DNA of 64,000 bases from Ulva prolifera (Eukaryota > Chlorophyta > Ulvophyceae > Ulvales > Ulvaceae), in assembly GCA_023078555.1 (NCBI GenBank), contig CM041200.1, positions 9,482,356 to 9,546,355 of the forward strand, in the 5' to 3' direction. The notes beneath the pieces were generated by a model, which saw only the letters and a program-made list of their open reading frames with translations, searched no databases and was not told the origin of the DNA. Within the stretch, counting starts at the first letter, position 1; the number at the start of each line of letters is the position of its first letter. A program made the position numbers and the translations under genes. Below, piece after piece: positions 1-10,918 of the stretch.

Positions 1-469
1 GATGTCGTGGGACATCCATACTGTATTGATGATCGTATCGGAGAGAGAATATCGGAGCAGTGTTATGATGCGCTCGTCGTAAGCTGTTGTGGCACGCCGC
101 AAACCGCGTTTTGTGCGCAGACTAATTGTCGGACATCTGTAAGTCCAAAGAACCAGGCTTGCCGCGCTACATGTAGAACAACGATAAACAGTCCCCGAAG
201 CAGGCTCCCACAGCGAGTAGTCAATGAGTATGGCATCGCATGCACGCATGCACGTTCACAACTGTAGCCTCCGCCAAAGTTCTGCAAGTAGCGGCCCGCC
301 GGGCGAGAACGAGGGGGCAGGCTTTCGTGAAACACAGGGGCGGCCACAGTGCCCAAGGTTAACAATTGTAACAGGCATACAAAACGCGTTGGCATGTATG
401 TGGATGACGCACTATGTCAGGCGCACGCGGGCCTAGTGATCACACGTGTACAATCTGGTTATAATTAGT
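1..469. other. No gene recognised
   Basis: Short overlapping open frames occur on both strands, but none shows a domain, a compositional bias or splice-bounded coding signal. I see nothing annotatable here. Confidence 0.5.
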
Positions 470-859
470 TCACACACCTACATGCAGCGCAGAAAGCTGA
501 TTTGCACTTTGTGCATCCCTTTCAGCTGCACGTTCAGCTGCACCCTCTGAGCGCCTTTGTATGGCCTCTAGACCTGCGTCTGCTTGGTCCTTCAAGTCAC
601 TGAGCAGGGCTTTCACTTGTGCGCAACTACTATGTGTGAATGCGAACTCAGGGGTGCATTCTTCATCCCAAGGCTCGACGGGGGCAATGAAGCTGCTCAA
701 CACAAGCGCAACTCCCAGTATCACGCTCAGCAGCTGCCCTGTACTACCTAGCCCGGCGTCGCTAACCGCGTCGAGCTGATTCAACTTCAAGGTCATTTCA
801 AACGGCCACACGGCAAACCCCCAGATCATGGCTTTGCCCATAAAGCTTGAGAAGTTGCA
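470..859 (-). pseudogene. C-terminal exon of an integral membrane protein (partial gene)
   Basis: A minus-strand reading frame of about 130 codons starts right after a good acceptor (ending AAAGGCAG at 860-862) with the residues CNFSSFMGKAMIWGF. It runs through two hydrophobic stretches, roughly MIWGFAVWPF and LLSVILGVALVLSSFIA, separated by a short loop with the residues STGQL. It then ends in a hydrophilic tail with an Ala/Glu/Arg-rich likely helix. I infer the last exon of a multipass membrane protein. No preceding exon could be recognised in the next 1.5 kb upstream on this strand, so it may be a fragment left by rearrangement, or earlier exons may lie behind a long intron. The function is unknown. 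The hydrophobic-segment-plus-STGQL layout recalls conserved hypothetical membrane proteins of fungi and algae, but that comparison is from memory and weak. Confidence 0.4.
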
Positions 860-2500
860 CTGCCTTTCACTAGGAGAATGGCGACATTGCGAGACGGATC
901 CGGGTGTCGTCCGACAGATTCGGATAGGCCGTTGACTCTCCGTCACTTCTCGGCAGCGTTCCGATGTCACCGGATCCGAGGTGCTTGGACTTTGGCGCCG
1001 TATTATCCGTTGACACGCCCATTATCTGCCGGACCGTGCTCGTATACTTGGCATCTGCTGGTCAATGCGGGCGATGCTGTCATGCTACGAGGCCACGTTG
1101 GACCACGCTATTGCGCACAGTGGATGGGCAGATACAATATTACTACGATTTGTTTTGCATCTTAGATGGCTAGTATCAACGACGGTGCTATAGCATGTTC
1201 GAGTTGGACGGCATGAGCCAGCTGGCTCTAGACTTTGGGCAGGTGACGTTGTGGCCAGAACTTGGAGGCGGCGGGCACTGTATTCTTGGATGTTTTATTT
1301 GATCAGGACGAAGTCTGCAGTTCTGGCGCGGCAGCAGGTAAAACAGTGTTATGCGAGGGTCGTCGCGCTGCGAAATACTTTTCCAATAACGCATGCATGC
1401 GCTGGTCCAGAGTGGCCATTCGCCGAATGGCTACTCTGGTGGAATGATGTCATCCACCCATCCGAGAGAGCACGATGCAGCTGCTTTGGTGCCCTCGAAC
1501 CTGACTCTTGCAGAAGGACAGGATAGATCTATCTAGAGCCTGTTGAGGCAGGAGTGTATTGATCGCGTGCGTTCTTAGCAGACCTGGTGTTGCACTTTGA
1601 GGCAGTCGGAAGGACGTCGAGTTTAAACGCATATTTGCGCAGCTTGTGAGTAGTTATCGCTTTAGCGAAAAAGCATTTGATCTCCTACTGTGGCCTTTAG
1701 TCATGGATCCGCGCCATTCTGCAGCTGTGGCAGGCCTGCCAAGTACCCAACATGGGGTGACTTCCGCGCGCAGCGCAGACTTACTGGTCGGCCGCATGCG
1801 CACTAGGAGAATCCCAGTAGTGGGATCGTTTATTACTAGAGACGGGCGTTTTACGGACCGTGCCCGCGTCGGTGGCTCAAGTGGTCCAGCATCCGGGCCT
1901 GGGGTTGAGGTGTGGTGGGGCCTGGGGTTGGTATTGCGGGACGCCGTGGTCGCCAGTCGGGACAAGGAGCTGGGTACGGCCAAGGAGGTGATCATTACAG
2001 CCTGCCTCCTGTTCGCCGGCTGGCTCCACGAGCAGACTCTGCTCGTGTCCTCGTGGGAGGGACAGGGGAAGACCCCAGTTGGGTGTACGGAGCCCCGGAG
2101 GTGGAAGCCTCTGAAGGGAACGACGGAGGTGTGTGCCTGTTGGGCAGGTGGGCGGTATCACATGTTCATGACCTGCACCCTCGCTCTGCTGCGACCGCCT
2201 GTTCGACTGACAAGGGGCCCAGCCGGTGTGCGGAGTGGGTGAGGAGTTAGTGCCACCACCTGTGCAGGTTAGGGTGACCGGCCAGGTAACCGATTCAGGC
2301 GTCCGGACAACAGCAATCACCGAGGCAAGAGATCCGGAGCTGGCCCAGCGCTTTGAGATCCCACACGCCAACGTGGGGGAAAAGCGCAAAGGCCCGGACC
2401 CCCCGCCTCCTGACGGTGTGCTCACGTTCCATCTGCGGCAGTCAGTCCCTTTGGCGCCCCCGCGTGCGCGCCAACACCACCGCGTTTGTACATAGTTGCA
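860..2500. other. Intergenic or intronic DNA without a recognised gene
   Basis: Several GC-rich open frames overlap on both strands around 1.65-2.5 kb, but they lack domains and look like GC-driven shadows. The only structured element I see is the inverted repeat at 1407-1439. Confidence 0.4.
1407..1439. repeat. 33-bp odd palindrome, first locus of a dispersed family
   Basis: Arms of 16 bases (1407-1422 and 1424-1439) flank a single central C, with one mismatch. The core AGTGGCCATTCGCCGAATGG recurs four times at 38.6-38.84 kb inside a 66-bp minisatellite, so this is a shared dispersed motif rather than a chance hairpin. Confidence 0.75.
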
Positions 2501-2519
2501 GTACCTGTAGTTCATTGGC

Positions 2520-5500
2520 GTGTCCCAGAGGTCCTGGGTAAGGCACTTAATCGGAGTCGTCGGTGCAGTGTTCTGGTGCTCAACACCCCGACACATTGTG
2601 TGGGCATGGGCTTCGTACGTCTCCGGCCTGTCCCCACATGCCACAAAACTGTGGACCGCCGGGAAGCAGAGTGCCGCGGAGGGGGGGGCCGAGGCAGGCC
2701 GGAGCAGGGAGAGACCCACCTCCAACCTTCCAGAGGGACTCAACCCTCTGGTAGCGTGGGTGCTGTACGAAAACGCACACTGCAGCCGATTCAGCCGCAT
2801 GACTGAAAAGCTGCTCCAGCCGGCCGATTCGGTAGCCCGGCACATTGGGGACCGGTGTCACGCAATGCTGGCCAACACAAATGGGGTCCCTGCCACCCCG
2901 GTGTACCAGCTGACCTCGGGCGCTCCGGTCTTAGCGGACGTGGAATCCTTCCACTCTGACCTCATCCACGCGCTCGTGCGCTCCTGACTTTACACTTTTG
3001 CTGTGTCGTTTGGCAGCATTGCATGTATTCGTGCGGGTTGTTGTACGCAGGGCACTGCCTTCACTCGCGCATGCATGGTAGTGGCTGTGGTGTCCCCGTC
3101 ACGAGTGACACCTTGGTCCTACCCTGACACAGGGCTTCGCTCGAGTTGTCCAGCAGACCTCCTTGTGTGCAGGATATGAAATGCCTCGGCGACCTTGTCT
3201 CCGCCGTTTCCACTCTAACACCCTGGGTGTTGGCTTATGCGGCGGAGCACCCGCTGTTCGATAGGTCAGGGGTGCGATGCGCCAATGTTCTGTAAGTGTT
3301 AGCTTGACCTGCGTGACTTCGTTATGCTATGGCTTCCACCAGTTTGTCCATCCTCCCGGGCTGGTTAACACCTTGTTCTAACCGTGTAGGGAGACAGAGT
3401 TGCCCGAGCCCTCCGCCCCATGTGGAGCTCTGTCCACAACTGCTACTCCCAAATTATGGGAGCATGTGTAGGGCTGCGGCGAACCACCGAGGACCTGGCG
3501 GCATTCGCCGAAAGTGGTGTCCACCTCTTCATGCATGCCTACCGGCGCCTCGTCGCTGCGGCAGTGACCGGCCATCCTGGGGCGCCTGTCCTGGAAACGC
3601 GGTGCCAAGAGGACGTTCCAGCGATGGAGCCCACCCTCCTGGATCCTGCCTTTGCCGCCATCCTGGTGTGCGTGGTGAATACAAGCGGTGCGCAGTCTCC
3701 TTTTCTTTTGCCATGGTGCCAGTGCACTGTACAGTGCTGCCTTGTAGTAGCCCCTCGTGTGGGGCAAGCCAATAATGAGCAGGCGTTGCGGACACCTGAC
3801 GCACACGGCGCGTGCAGCCTTGGTGAAGTCGGGGTACGGTCTTCCCGTCAAGAGGTTGGTGGACGAGCTGATGCCCTTGTGCCCTTCCCACACGCTCTGG
3901 CACTGGGCGCTCCGGAGCTGGCGGCACCTGAGTGTGGCGCATAAAGTCTCCGCGGGGAGCAGTTCGGGCAGGCCGGTCTCCACGACCCCCGTTCGCCTAA
4001 GGCCAGGGACGTTCCCTGAGATCAAGGACTGGGGATACGCCGGCGCTGTGGAACTGGCAAAGCTGTCAATCGCCAAAGGAATGCAGAGTCCAAGCTGCTA
4101 CAAGTGCGCACACCCCGTAAGCCGTGTGTTTCTGTGCCAGCGGGTCTCTGTTTACTACATTGCTGTGTCTATTGCCTGTACCACGTGTCCCAACTTGTTA
4201 TGAAATACCCTGTGGCCACTTCAGTGTATCTTTCTTTGGGTGCAAATCTGGTACTTGTGCAGTGCCGAGCTCGTCCACATACCCGCGGGCATCCTCGCCG
4301 CTCTCCCGGAGGACAGCCGCCACCCCCCTGTCATACCACCAAGTGCCGGCACGGGGGGGGTCGGCGTCGGGCGCAGTGCAGCAGAGAAGGCTGCTGCTGA
4401 CAAGCGCGTTCGTGTAGCCGGTGGGAAGGCTGGAGTGGGGAGGGTTACCGGCGCGGGACGCACCGGTGCACGCGGTAAGGCTTTGTTGCTGCGCAAACTG
4501 GGCGCCCGGAAAGCCGAAAAGGGAGCCACGGCTGCCAGTGCCCCCGCGGACAGCGACAGCGACACTGAGGAGTCCGGTGGGCAGGGGGGGACCCCGGCCC
4601 CTCCAACCGGGGGGGCAGCGGCTCCTAAGCCGCTCGGCAGCGCTGACGCAGCTATGTCCGGGCAGGGAGGACCAGCTCCGCAGCCGAGGGAGGTCGGGGG
4701 GGCAGCGGCTCCTAAGCCGCTCGGCAGCGCTGACGCAGCTATGTCCGGGCAGGGAGGACCAGCTCCGCAGCCGAGGGAGGTCGGGGGGGCAGCGGCTCCT
4801 AAGCCGCTCGGCAGCGCTGCCGCAGTTGTGTCCGGGCAGGGAGGACCAGCTCCGCAGCCGAGGGGGGGCGGGGGGGCAGCGTCTCCTAAGCCGCTCGGCT
4901 GCGCTGACGCAGCTATGTCCGGGCAGGGAGGACCAGCTCCGCAGCCGAGGGAGGTCGGGGGGGGTGAGGATGGCCTGGTGCCTGATCCAGCAGAACCCGG
5001 AGAGTTTCAGTCCACAGCGCCAGCAGCCGGCAGGCCGCCCGAGTCGCTGGCTCCTGTCATGCCGCCGGGCCTAGCAGCGCCGTCTGCTGTAGCTGCAGCA
5101 CTTCCATCGGATGGGGCATGTGCCCCAGACGACCTGGGATGGGGTCTCAGGATGCCGGTCCGCCCGAGCGAGGTGAGTGCCGTGCCTACTGCTGCACAGC
5201 CGGGTGGGGCCCCAAGCCGAGTTGCATCGGCAGGGCCGGGTTTGGCCAACCCATCTTCCCCTGAGGCGAGACCAGCGGCATTAGGGGCAAGGGAAGCTGT
5301 CGGTGGCCATGGCGATGGTGTTGATGCTGCTTGTGCCATCACCGACTATGCATCAGCCATCGCCTTCGCTGTTCGTCTTACAGATGAAGCATCGGACGGT
5401 CTTTCCAGTCTGGGCCTTGACGGTGAGTCGGATGATGATCAGGCGGGTGAGGAATTCATGCCGGGGCCCCCGCCATCCCAGGGCATCCACCTGCAGGATG

Positions 5501-5802
5501 AAGAGGGCAGCCTGCAGCTGACCGTGGACCAGTGTCCCGCAGCGCAGCAAACCCACCTGCGGGTGGACGCCTACTTAGACACCTCGCAGGCACATGGAAT
5601 AGGGCGCCCTGCTCAACTGCGGCTCATCGTGGTGGCCTGCGAATGCATGATGATGAGTAATCCCAGGCTGCAGTCGGATCCGGAAGCGCTGACTGCCAGC
5701 CTCATGTCGGTGATTCAGCTGTATGGGCTTCAGCCCGACGATGCCACTGTCAGGGAGGTCATCCAGCTTTTCCGACGGGTATGCTCCGTCATTTTCAATT
5801 AA
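2520..5802 (+). CDS. Unrecognised multi-exon gene with a Gly/Pro/Ala-rich repeat exon
   Basis: Several plus-strand stretches look coding and collinear: about 2700-2987, about 3411-3664 (followed by a GTGCGTGG donor), about 3760-4116 (followed by a GTAAGC donor) and about 4263-5802. The third contains KSGYGLPVKRLVDELMPLCP and a CYKC pair. The last is a roughly 510-residue frame. It begins with a basic Ala/Gly/Lys-rich region and an acidic DSDSDTEE patch, then has four 29-residue repeats, a long Pro/Ala/Gly linker, and finally a less biased, probably folded end (RLIVVACECMMMSNPRLQSD onward) before a TAA at 5800-5802. No known domain was recognised. My acceptor choice at 4263 is not in phase with the 4116 donor, so the exon boundaries are unresolved. 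The gene converges on the Ulp1-like gene at 7.0-9.1 kb, and both could belong to one transposon. That association is inferred from position only. Confidence 0.4.
4609..4956 (+). repeat. In-frame coding minisatellite, four 87-bp units
   Basis: Units lie at 4609-4695, 4696-4782, 4783-4869 and 4870-4956. Each encodes 29 residues beginning GGAAAPKPLGSADAAMSGQG. Units 1 and 2 are identical in protein sequence. Units 3 and 4 carry a few substitutions (for example ADAAM to AAAVV, and AAAP to AASP). The period is a multiple of three, so the frame survives copy-number change. Confidence 0.9.
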
Positions 5803-6051
5803 CTTGCCCTGAACGTGACAGCTGTTTGCCCTAGCCCCCTACAGTTGCATATGCTCCCCGTACCCATAACCTGTACCGCCGCTCCGCCCTGCCCCCGCCT
5901 TGTCCTCTATCGGTAGTTCCTACGGCGTGACGCTTCTCCAAGTGCAGGGACGCCAGACTACCTAGGGGAGCACTGTAAAGGAGTGCCCGGCGGTCGAAGA
6001 TGCACTACAGGGGGTATGTGGGCATGCAGCAGGGTTCCGTGACTAGGTTTG

Positions 6052-6054
<3 letters not shown>

Positions 6055-6085
<31 letters not shown>
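6055..6085 (+). repeat. Poly-G run, 31 bases
   Basis: An uninterrupted G homopolymer. It is a likely G-quadruplex former and a likely sequencing or assembly weak point, so the true length is uncertain. Confidence 0.9.
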
Positions 6086-6086
<1 letters not shown>

Positions 6087-6866
6087 GCCTTGGGGTTTGA
6101 CGTGCGGTTAAGCCTTGTTTTGTTGGGCGTATGGAGGCAGTCATTCTGTGCTGTCGAAGCTGGTTTCTCAGTTTCTGATGATGATCCTTGGAATATTAAC
6201 GAATGTAAGCTGTTGGCATGCTGTACATCAGTACATATGTGACAGAGCGGCTGCGGGAGCGTGGGTATCAAATGTTGAGCTTTTCTTAGGCCTCTATAGT
6301 TGTACTCGATACACTGCGAACAAGCTACCCTTCGTCCTTCACATCATAGCTGAAGCGTATCGTTTCTGTATTGTCGAGTGTACAACCTGTCCAAAATGTG
6401 ACATATTACAAGTAATCATATTGCAAATATACAAGTTCAGCACTCGGTGTACAACTTCTGGTGTATCCGTTGTAACGATAGGCAGTCCACCACCCTAGGT
6501 CGAGATCTGACATGTCTACCTCTACAGTAGCCCCTTCGACAAAGGGACCCTGTGGCCACCGCCCCATTTCCTATGGCCTACAGTAGCAGTGGCACATACA
6601 GGATCCCTGCCACCTGACTGGCGAGCACACCACCGGCTGCGTGGCTATGCCTGTGATCCTACCGGCGATGATGTCCACGTCTTCATGACTCAGCGACGCA
6701 GTTGCAGGTTCTTGGCCATTAACTGGTTGTATTGCCTGCAGAGTGTGTTGACGTGCGGCTTTGCTTCCTCCATGAAGGCGTCAAAACTCGCTTGGAGATA
6801 CCACAGCCTGCAGTCAGGTAGTCCCTAGTGTGAGACGGTCTTGATACAGCGGCGTTGCGGCGGGGT

Positions 6867-6900
<34 letters not shown>
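6867..6900 (+). repeat. Poly-G run, 34 bases
   Basis: An uninterrupted G homopolymer just downstream of the end of the minus-strand protease frame at 6955. The caveats on length and structure are the same as for the run at 6055-6085. Confidence 0.9.
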
Positions 6901-6901
<1 letters not shown>

Positions 6902-6954
6902 GCAGCTCTCCCGAGATTCTGAATACTTAATGGGACTGCTACCCCTGTGGAACC

Positions 6955-8898
6955 CTACTGCGCCGAGATGCATCGAGGGAAACAGGTAGCCCTGCTCATC
7001 ACAGTTGGGTGTGGAGGTGCATACCTCAACTCCTCTTCGGTCTTGTTTGAAAAGGGCGGAGACTGGAGGTGGCGGTCCCATCTCGCGTCGGCTAGAATGT
7101 TGGTGGCATCCTCCGCGGATAGGCGGCCCAGCACATCGCCACCTCTCCCACCCCGGTGCCACTCTTGTATGAGTGCCCGGGTGACGAGGATACGGTACAA
7201 AACCGCGTGTTGCACGCTGATGAGCTTTGTGCGAGCAAGGATCCTTCGAGTCACTTCCACGCCGTGCTGATCACTGCGCAACATGTCCCCCCCCTCCTGT
7301 CGCATCTCGCTCATAGCCTGGCATACCGCGTCGGCCATTAAAGCTGTGTAGACCCCGCAGTCGTGGCCGTTCGGTTGCTGCGGGACTCCGGCGACCTGCA
7401 CTCCACAGTGGGGTCTGGTGGGGGGCTGAGGTGACATCGGGTAACCGATGCAACGTACGGTCCAGAACGATGGAACGGCCCAGTGGGGTGCTGTCAGGGG
7501 TGGGGCCGGGATGCGGATTGTAATGGGGCTACAAGGTCATTTGTTGTTTCATCCGACTCGCTGTACGCAGATTTCAGGGACTGCTAGGCCTCGTTCTAAG
7601 CTGCGTGTATAACAGTGAGATTCGAACCTTCGACAACTTCAGCATTATCCTCGCCGTTCCTTTTGTCGGCCGGGTGACCAATCTAAGATTGTGTCGCCGG
7701 CCCTGTCCTGCCGGCAGTGACTGGGGCTTTGGGGGGGGGGTTGGCATGAGCGGGGGCCCTGCCCTCCGCCATGTCGAGAGCCCTGCACAGGGCCTCGCTT
7801 AGGGCGTCCTGCACCCGCTCAGCTGTGCCCGGCCCGGCTTCCGTGAAGCTGTCAAAAAGCAACATACTCGGGGTCTGGTCTTGTAGCATGAGCCCTGCAT
7901 CAAGCTAGCACAATGTGTGTTGACAGTCAGGGGCCTCCCCGCCAGGTGAGAGGACGATATGCCCACCTAACACTCTGCACAGGCATGGTCAGCCGAGGGA
8001 GCGTACATGGATGCCATACGACAGCCAACGCCCAATGGCCGTTCCGCGGGACTGGGACGAGGATGCTATCGTGTTCGAATGCATGCGCTCCGTGCAGCCA
8101 GCTCCCCAAGGCGACGGAGCGGCTTTCAGTCCATTCTGCTCCCGAATCCCCCATGCACACCCTAGCCATGGTCTGGCTAGGCACTGCGATGACACCCCCA
8201 CCTGCCAGCTGCACACATCTAGCGCACGCATAATCTACGTGGGTCGACTCCAGCCACTCCTCGGGCCAGCCTCTCCCGAGGGCATCCAAGCTCACCACCA
8301 TAAACACCCTAGCTTCCCCGAAGTGACCCAGCTGCACCGAGACGCCCCCCGTCGGTAGAGATGGCTCGTCGTCTTCGCCGGAGGAAATCTCCGTCGCAGG
8401 TTCCCCCCCATGCAACTGTACGGCGCCAGCTCCTGGAGCAATGGGCGACCACAGCTGCTTCAGTTTCGCCCGAGGCTTGGCTGGCAGGTTTGAAACCCAC
8501 GCCGGAGGATCAGGCAAAGGCGGGGCAAGATGTGCGACGGACAACACCCCGACACCTTCAGCCATGGTAGCAGCATCTCGATCGGCCACTCCCGGGTGGG
8601 GGGCAGGCAGCCTCGGCCCCACCAGTCCGGGGGTAGCCCCGGACGGGTCGGCGGGTGGCTGCGCCGTGGGGTCTGCGCCGCCGGGGATGGGGGTGGCCGC
8701 GCTGTACCCGGCCGCATTGGGGGCAATGGGGCCAGGCCCGGCAGACGGGCCCGCGCCCGCTACCACCCCTCCACCAGGGTGGTGAGAGGTGTCGCTGTGA
8801 CTGACGTCCTCTCCTGCTGTTGGGAGAGGCTCTTGGTTGGACCCACCTGGCAGCACAGACGCCTTGGGCGCGGGCGGGGCGGCCTGTGATGGACCCAA
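6955..8898 (-). CDS. Ulp1/SENP-like (C48 family) cysteine protease, copy 1
   Basis: Ulp1/SENP enzymes cut SUMO or related modifiers with a His-Asp-Gln-Cys active site. All four elements are visible in order. The His box ILVPVPRNGHWALAVV has its His codon at 8035-8037. The Asp box MLLFDSF has its Asp at 7851-7853. VPQQPNGHDCGVYT has its Gln near 7375-7377 and its Cys at 7357-7359. The exon with His ends at 8007 and rejoins at 7894 across a 112-nt intron (7895-8006, GT-AG) in consistent phase. The Cys exon starts at 7395 after a GTGCAG acceptor and has a stop at 6955-6957. The donor of the Asp exon is not resolved. The N-terminal half is Pro/Ala/Gly-rich with an acidic patch (ISSGEDDEPSLPTGG) and a WLESTHVD segment equivalent to the usual WL substrate-groove motif. 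Upstream coding may extend to about 9104. Such proteases are often carried by plant and algal DNA transposons, which is the likeliest setting here. Confidence 0.75.
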
Positions 8899-9104
8899 GA
8901 CCTCCAGCGGTGGGGGCAGACATCCGGTGGTCCTGGAGGTGGGGAGGCAGGTGCCTCTAGGGTGCCGGGCTGTAGTTGCTCAGGCGGCTCTGCTGTCTGG
9001 GGCCCCCCATCGGCCTGGGGGTTCGCGTGCTCCCCCCCTTTGGCTGGCTGACTTCCCAACACTAGCAGCATTGAACGGTCCTTATACAGACGCACAACAA
9101 TCAC

Positions 9105-10918
9105 CTCCCTTCACGAGCCCTTACCACTTGGAGGCTTCGTTATTTGGCTGTCTTCTCTATGATTCATTAGTGACCGCCTTCCCTTATTCGAACATTGGTG
9201 TGTAATGATATCACAACATTCCATGATGACCATTTGAGGATCATAGCGATGAACGACCGCGCAAAGACAAAACGGTACAGATCATGGGGATAAACGCATC
9301 ACTGACAGACACAGGCACCACCCGAAGAACTCCTAACCGATGCCTGTATTGGTGTTGACATAATATATATCTAATATTGTCACGTCGCATGTTTCATAAA
9401 AAAAAACAGTCACGGCAATGCACCTCTGTGCATTGTCCACATGTACCTATGCGTTGGGGTGTGATGCCTAAGGATGGTTTTTCACAATCCGTCAGACCAG
9501 CTGCCGCCACGCTGGTGGAGGCGTAGCCCTTACGTAACCTGAACCGGTTCACGTTTTGAAGTGCGTCGCACGTGGACTCTCTGGTTCACTCTGTACAGCC
9601 TCGTAGCCCGGACGCGGCGCGTCTACATAATGCCTTGACAATTGCAGCCCCTGAAATACCGGGTCACACCGCGCGTGGTCTAATTTCACGAGCAGCGCTG
9701 CCAGTGACATCAGACCTGAACCTGCTGTACCGCTCATGCCGGGTTGGGTGCTACCTGCCCGGCTGTCGAGATCGGTAAAGCCACCGTCAACACATTGTTG
9801 AGCATATGCATATTCATCTGCCATAGGCCATATGGCCTTCACACTTGACTGGTAAGTCGGGGCTGCGACGCTTCGTCCGCCTGCAAGCGGGTCTCGGGTG
9901 GCACCATACTCCACGTACACGCATCGTGTGGCGCGATTCGTATCCAGAACCGCAAGAGGCTGTGTCCACACGCCTTCTTCACGCGTTTGGTCATACAGGC
10001 ATCCGTAAGCCCGGGGTCTTGGGGATACACTATCTTGTGAGTATGCAGGTACCGGCGGATTCAACAAACAAGATACGCACGGACTCTGACAGGTATCCTA
10101 CTGAGCAGGCCCCCTAGGGGGTACATTGGCTGCGTCCTGAAATCACACACATGTACATAGTAACTGCTTTTGACTCGTCTGGCAACCAACCACCTGCAAC
10201 GCTGGGGCGGGGGGACGAGGCACGCGAAAAACGTAATAAGCGAGGTGTGTAACACGACAGCACGGAAGTACAGCTAACTACAAGTGAATCGGTACCTACT
10301 GCTTGCCGAGGTGCCTCCCGTCATCGCGCCGCGTGTCTGTGGCTGGCCGGTGCCCCGGGTCCTTCTGTGATGTAAGGCCTCTTGTCGACTCCACAGCGAT
10401 GGGTTACAATCCACCACTTATCTACAGTATGTCTGCTGCAGTGCACGCGGGTATTGATCGGCAATGCCTAAACAACGCGGATGCCCCAGCGAGCGAGTGG
10501 TCCGCATCCTCGAACATGCACAGTACAGCATACACGGAAACGCTGCCTACACAACGTAAACAACAATTAGTATTAGCAGCAGGCAAGTATACGGTGTCAT
10601 CTTCAGCTGTGCCTTTCCGCGATTCGTGAGAGTGGGACTCGAGGTTCGATGTCTACTCTGCGCGGGGAATCAGTTTGGTACACACACGGATGGAAGACAC
10701 ATATGTGAGCTGTGTGCCATTCGCGTGCACTTGGAGGCATGTTGTGGTGCGTACAAGTGCCTCGACGGGGGGTGTTGGCCTGACCACCTGTAGCCGCGCC
10801 CAAGTACCAACCACACTGCGTGGTTCCCTGCCCGTGCGCCGCTGCCGCAAGGCTGATCTCAACCCAAACATTCCCTGTAGTCCTACCCGATATCACAAGG
10901 TACAAACCTGGGGCGCAG
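9105..10918. other. Spacer between the two protease genes
   Basis: No gene is recognised. An 8-bp-stem, 4-nt-loop hairpin at 9416-9435 sits beside an A9 run at about 9398-9406. Open frames at 9.55-10.1 kb and 10.6-10.9 kb lack domains. Confidence 0.5.

Larger units (their letters stand above)
5803..6954. other. Intergenic spacer with two long G homopolymers
   Basis: No gene is recognised. Uninterrupted G runs lie at 6055-6085 (31 bases) and 6867-6900 (34 bases). Open frames through them, encoding poly-Gly or poly-Pro, are by-products of the homopolymer. Confidence 0.6.

Noticed and set aside
1877..2845. 322-codon minus-strand open frame
   Set aside because: It has Pro/Ser/Thr-rich composition, no domain, and overlaps open frames on the other strand in a GC-rich region.
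6719..7162. Poly-proline protein on the minus strand
   Set aside because: The proline run is the G34 homopolymer, and the frame overlaps the true Cys-box exon of the protease in another phase.
7605..7640. tRNA T-arm-like GGTTCGAATC on the minus strand
   Set aside because: The flanking bases do not form the T stem and no acceptor or D arm could be found.
9398..9435. Hairpin CAATGCAC-CTCT-GTGCATTG next to an A9 run, resembling a bacterial intrinsic terminator on the minus strand
   Set aside because: The DNA is eukaryotic and no minus-strand gene ends here, so a chance hairpin is likelier.
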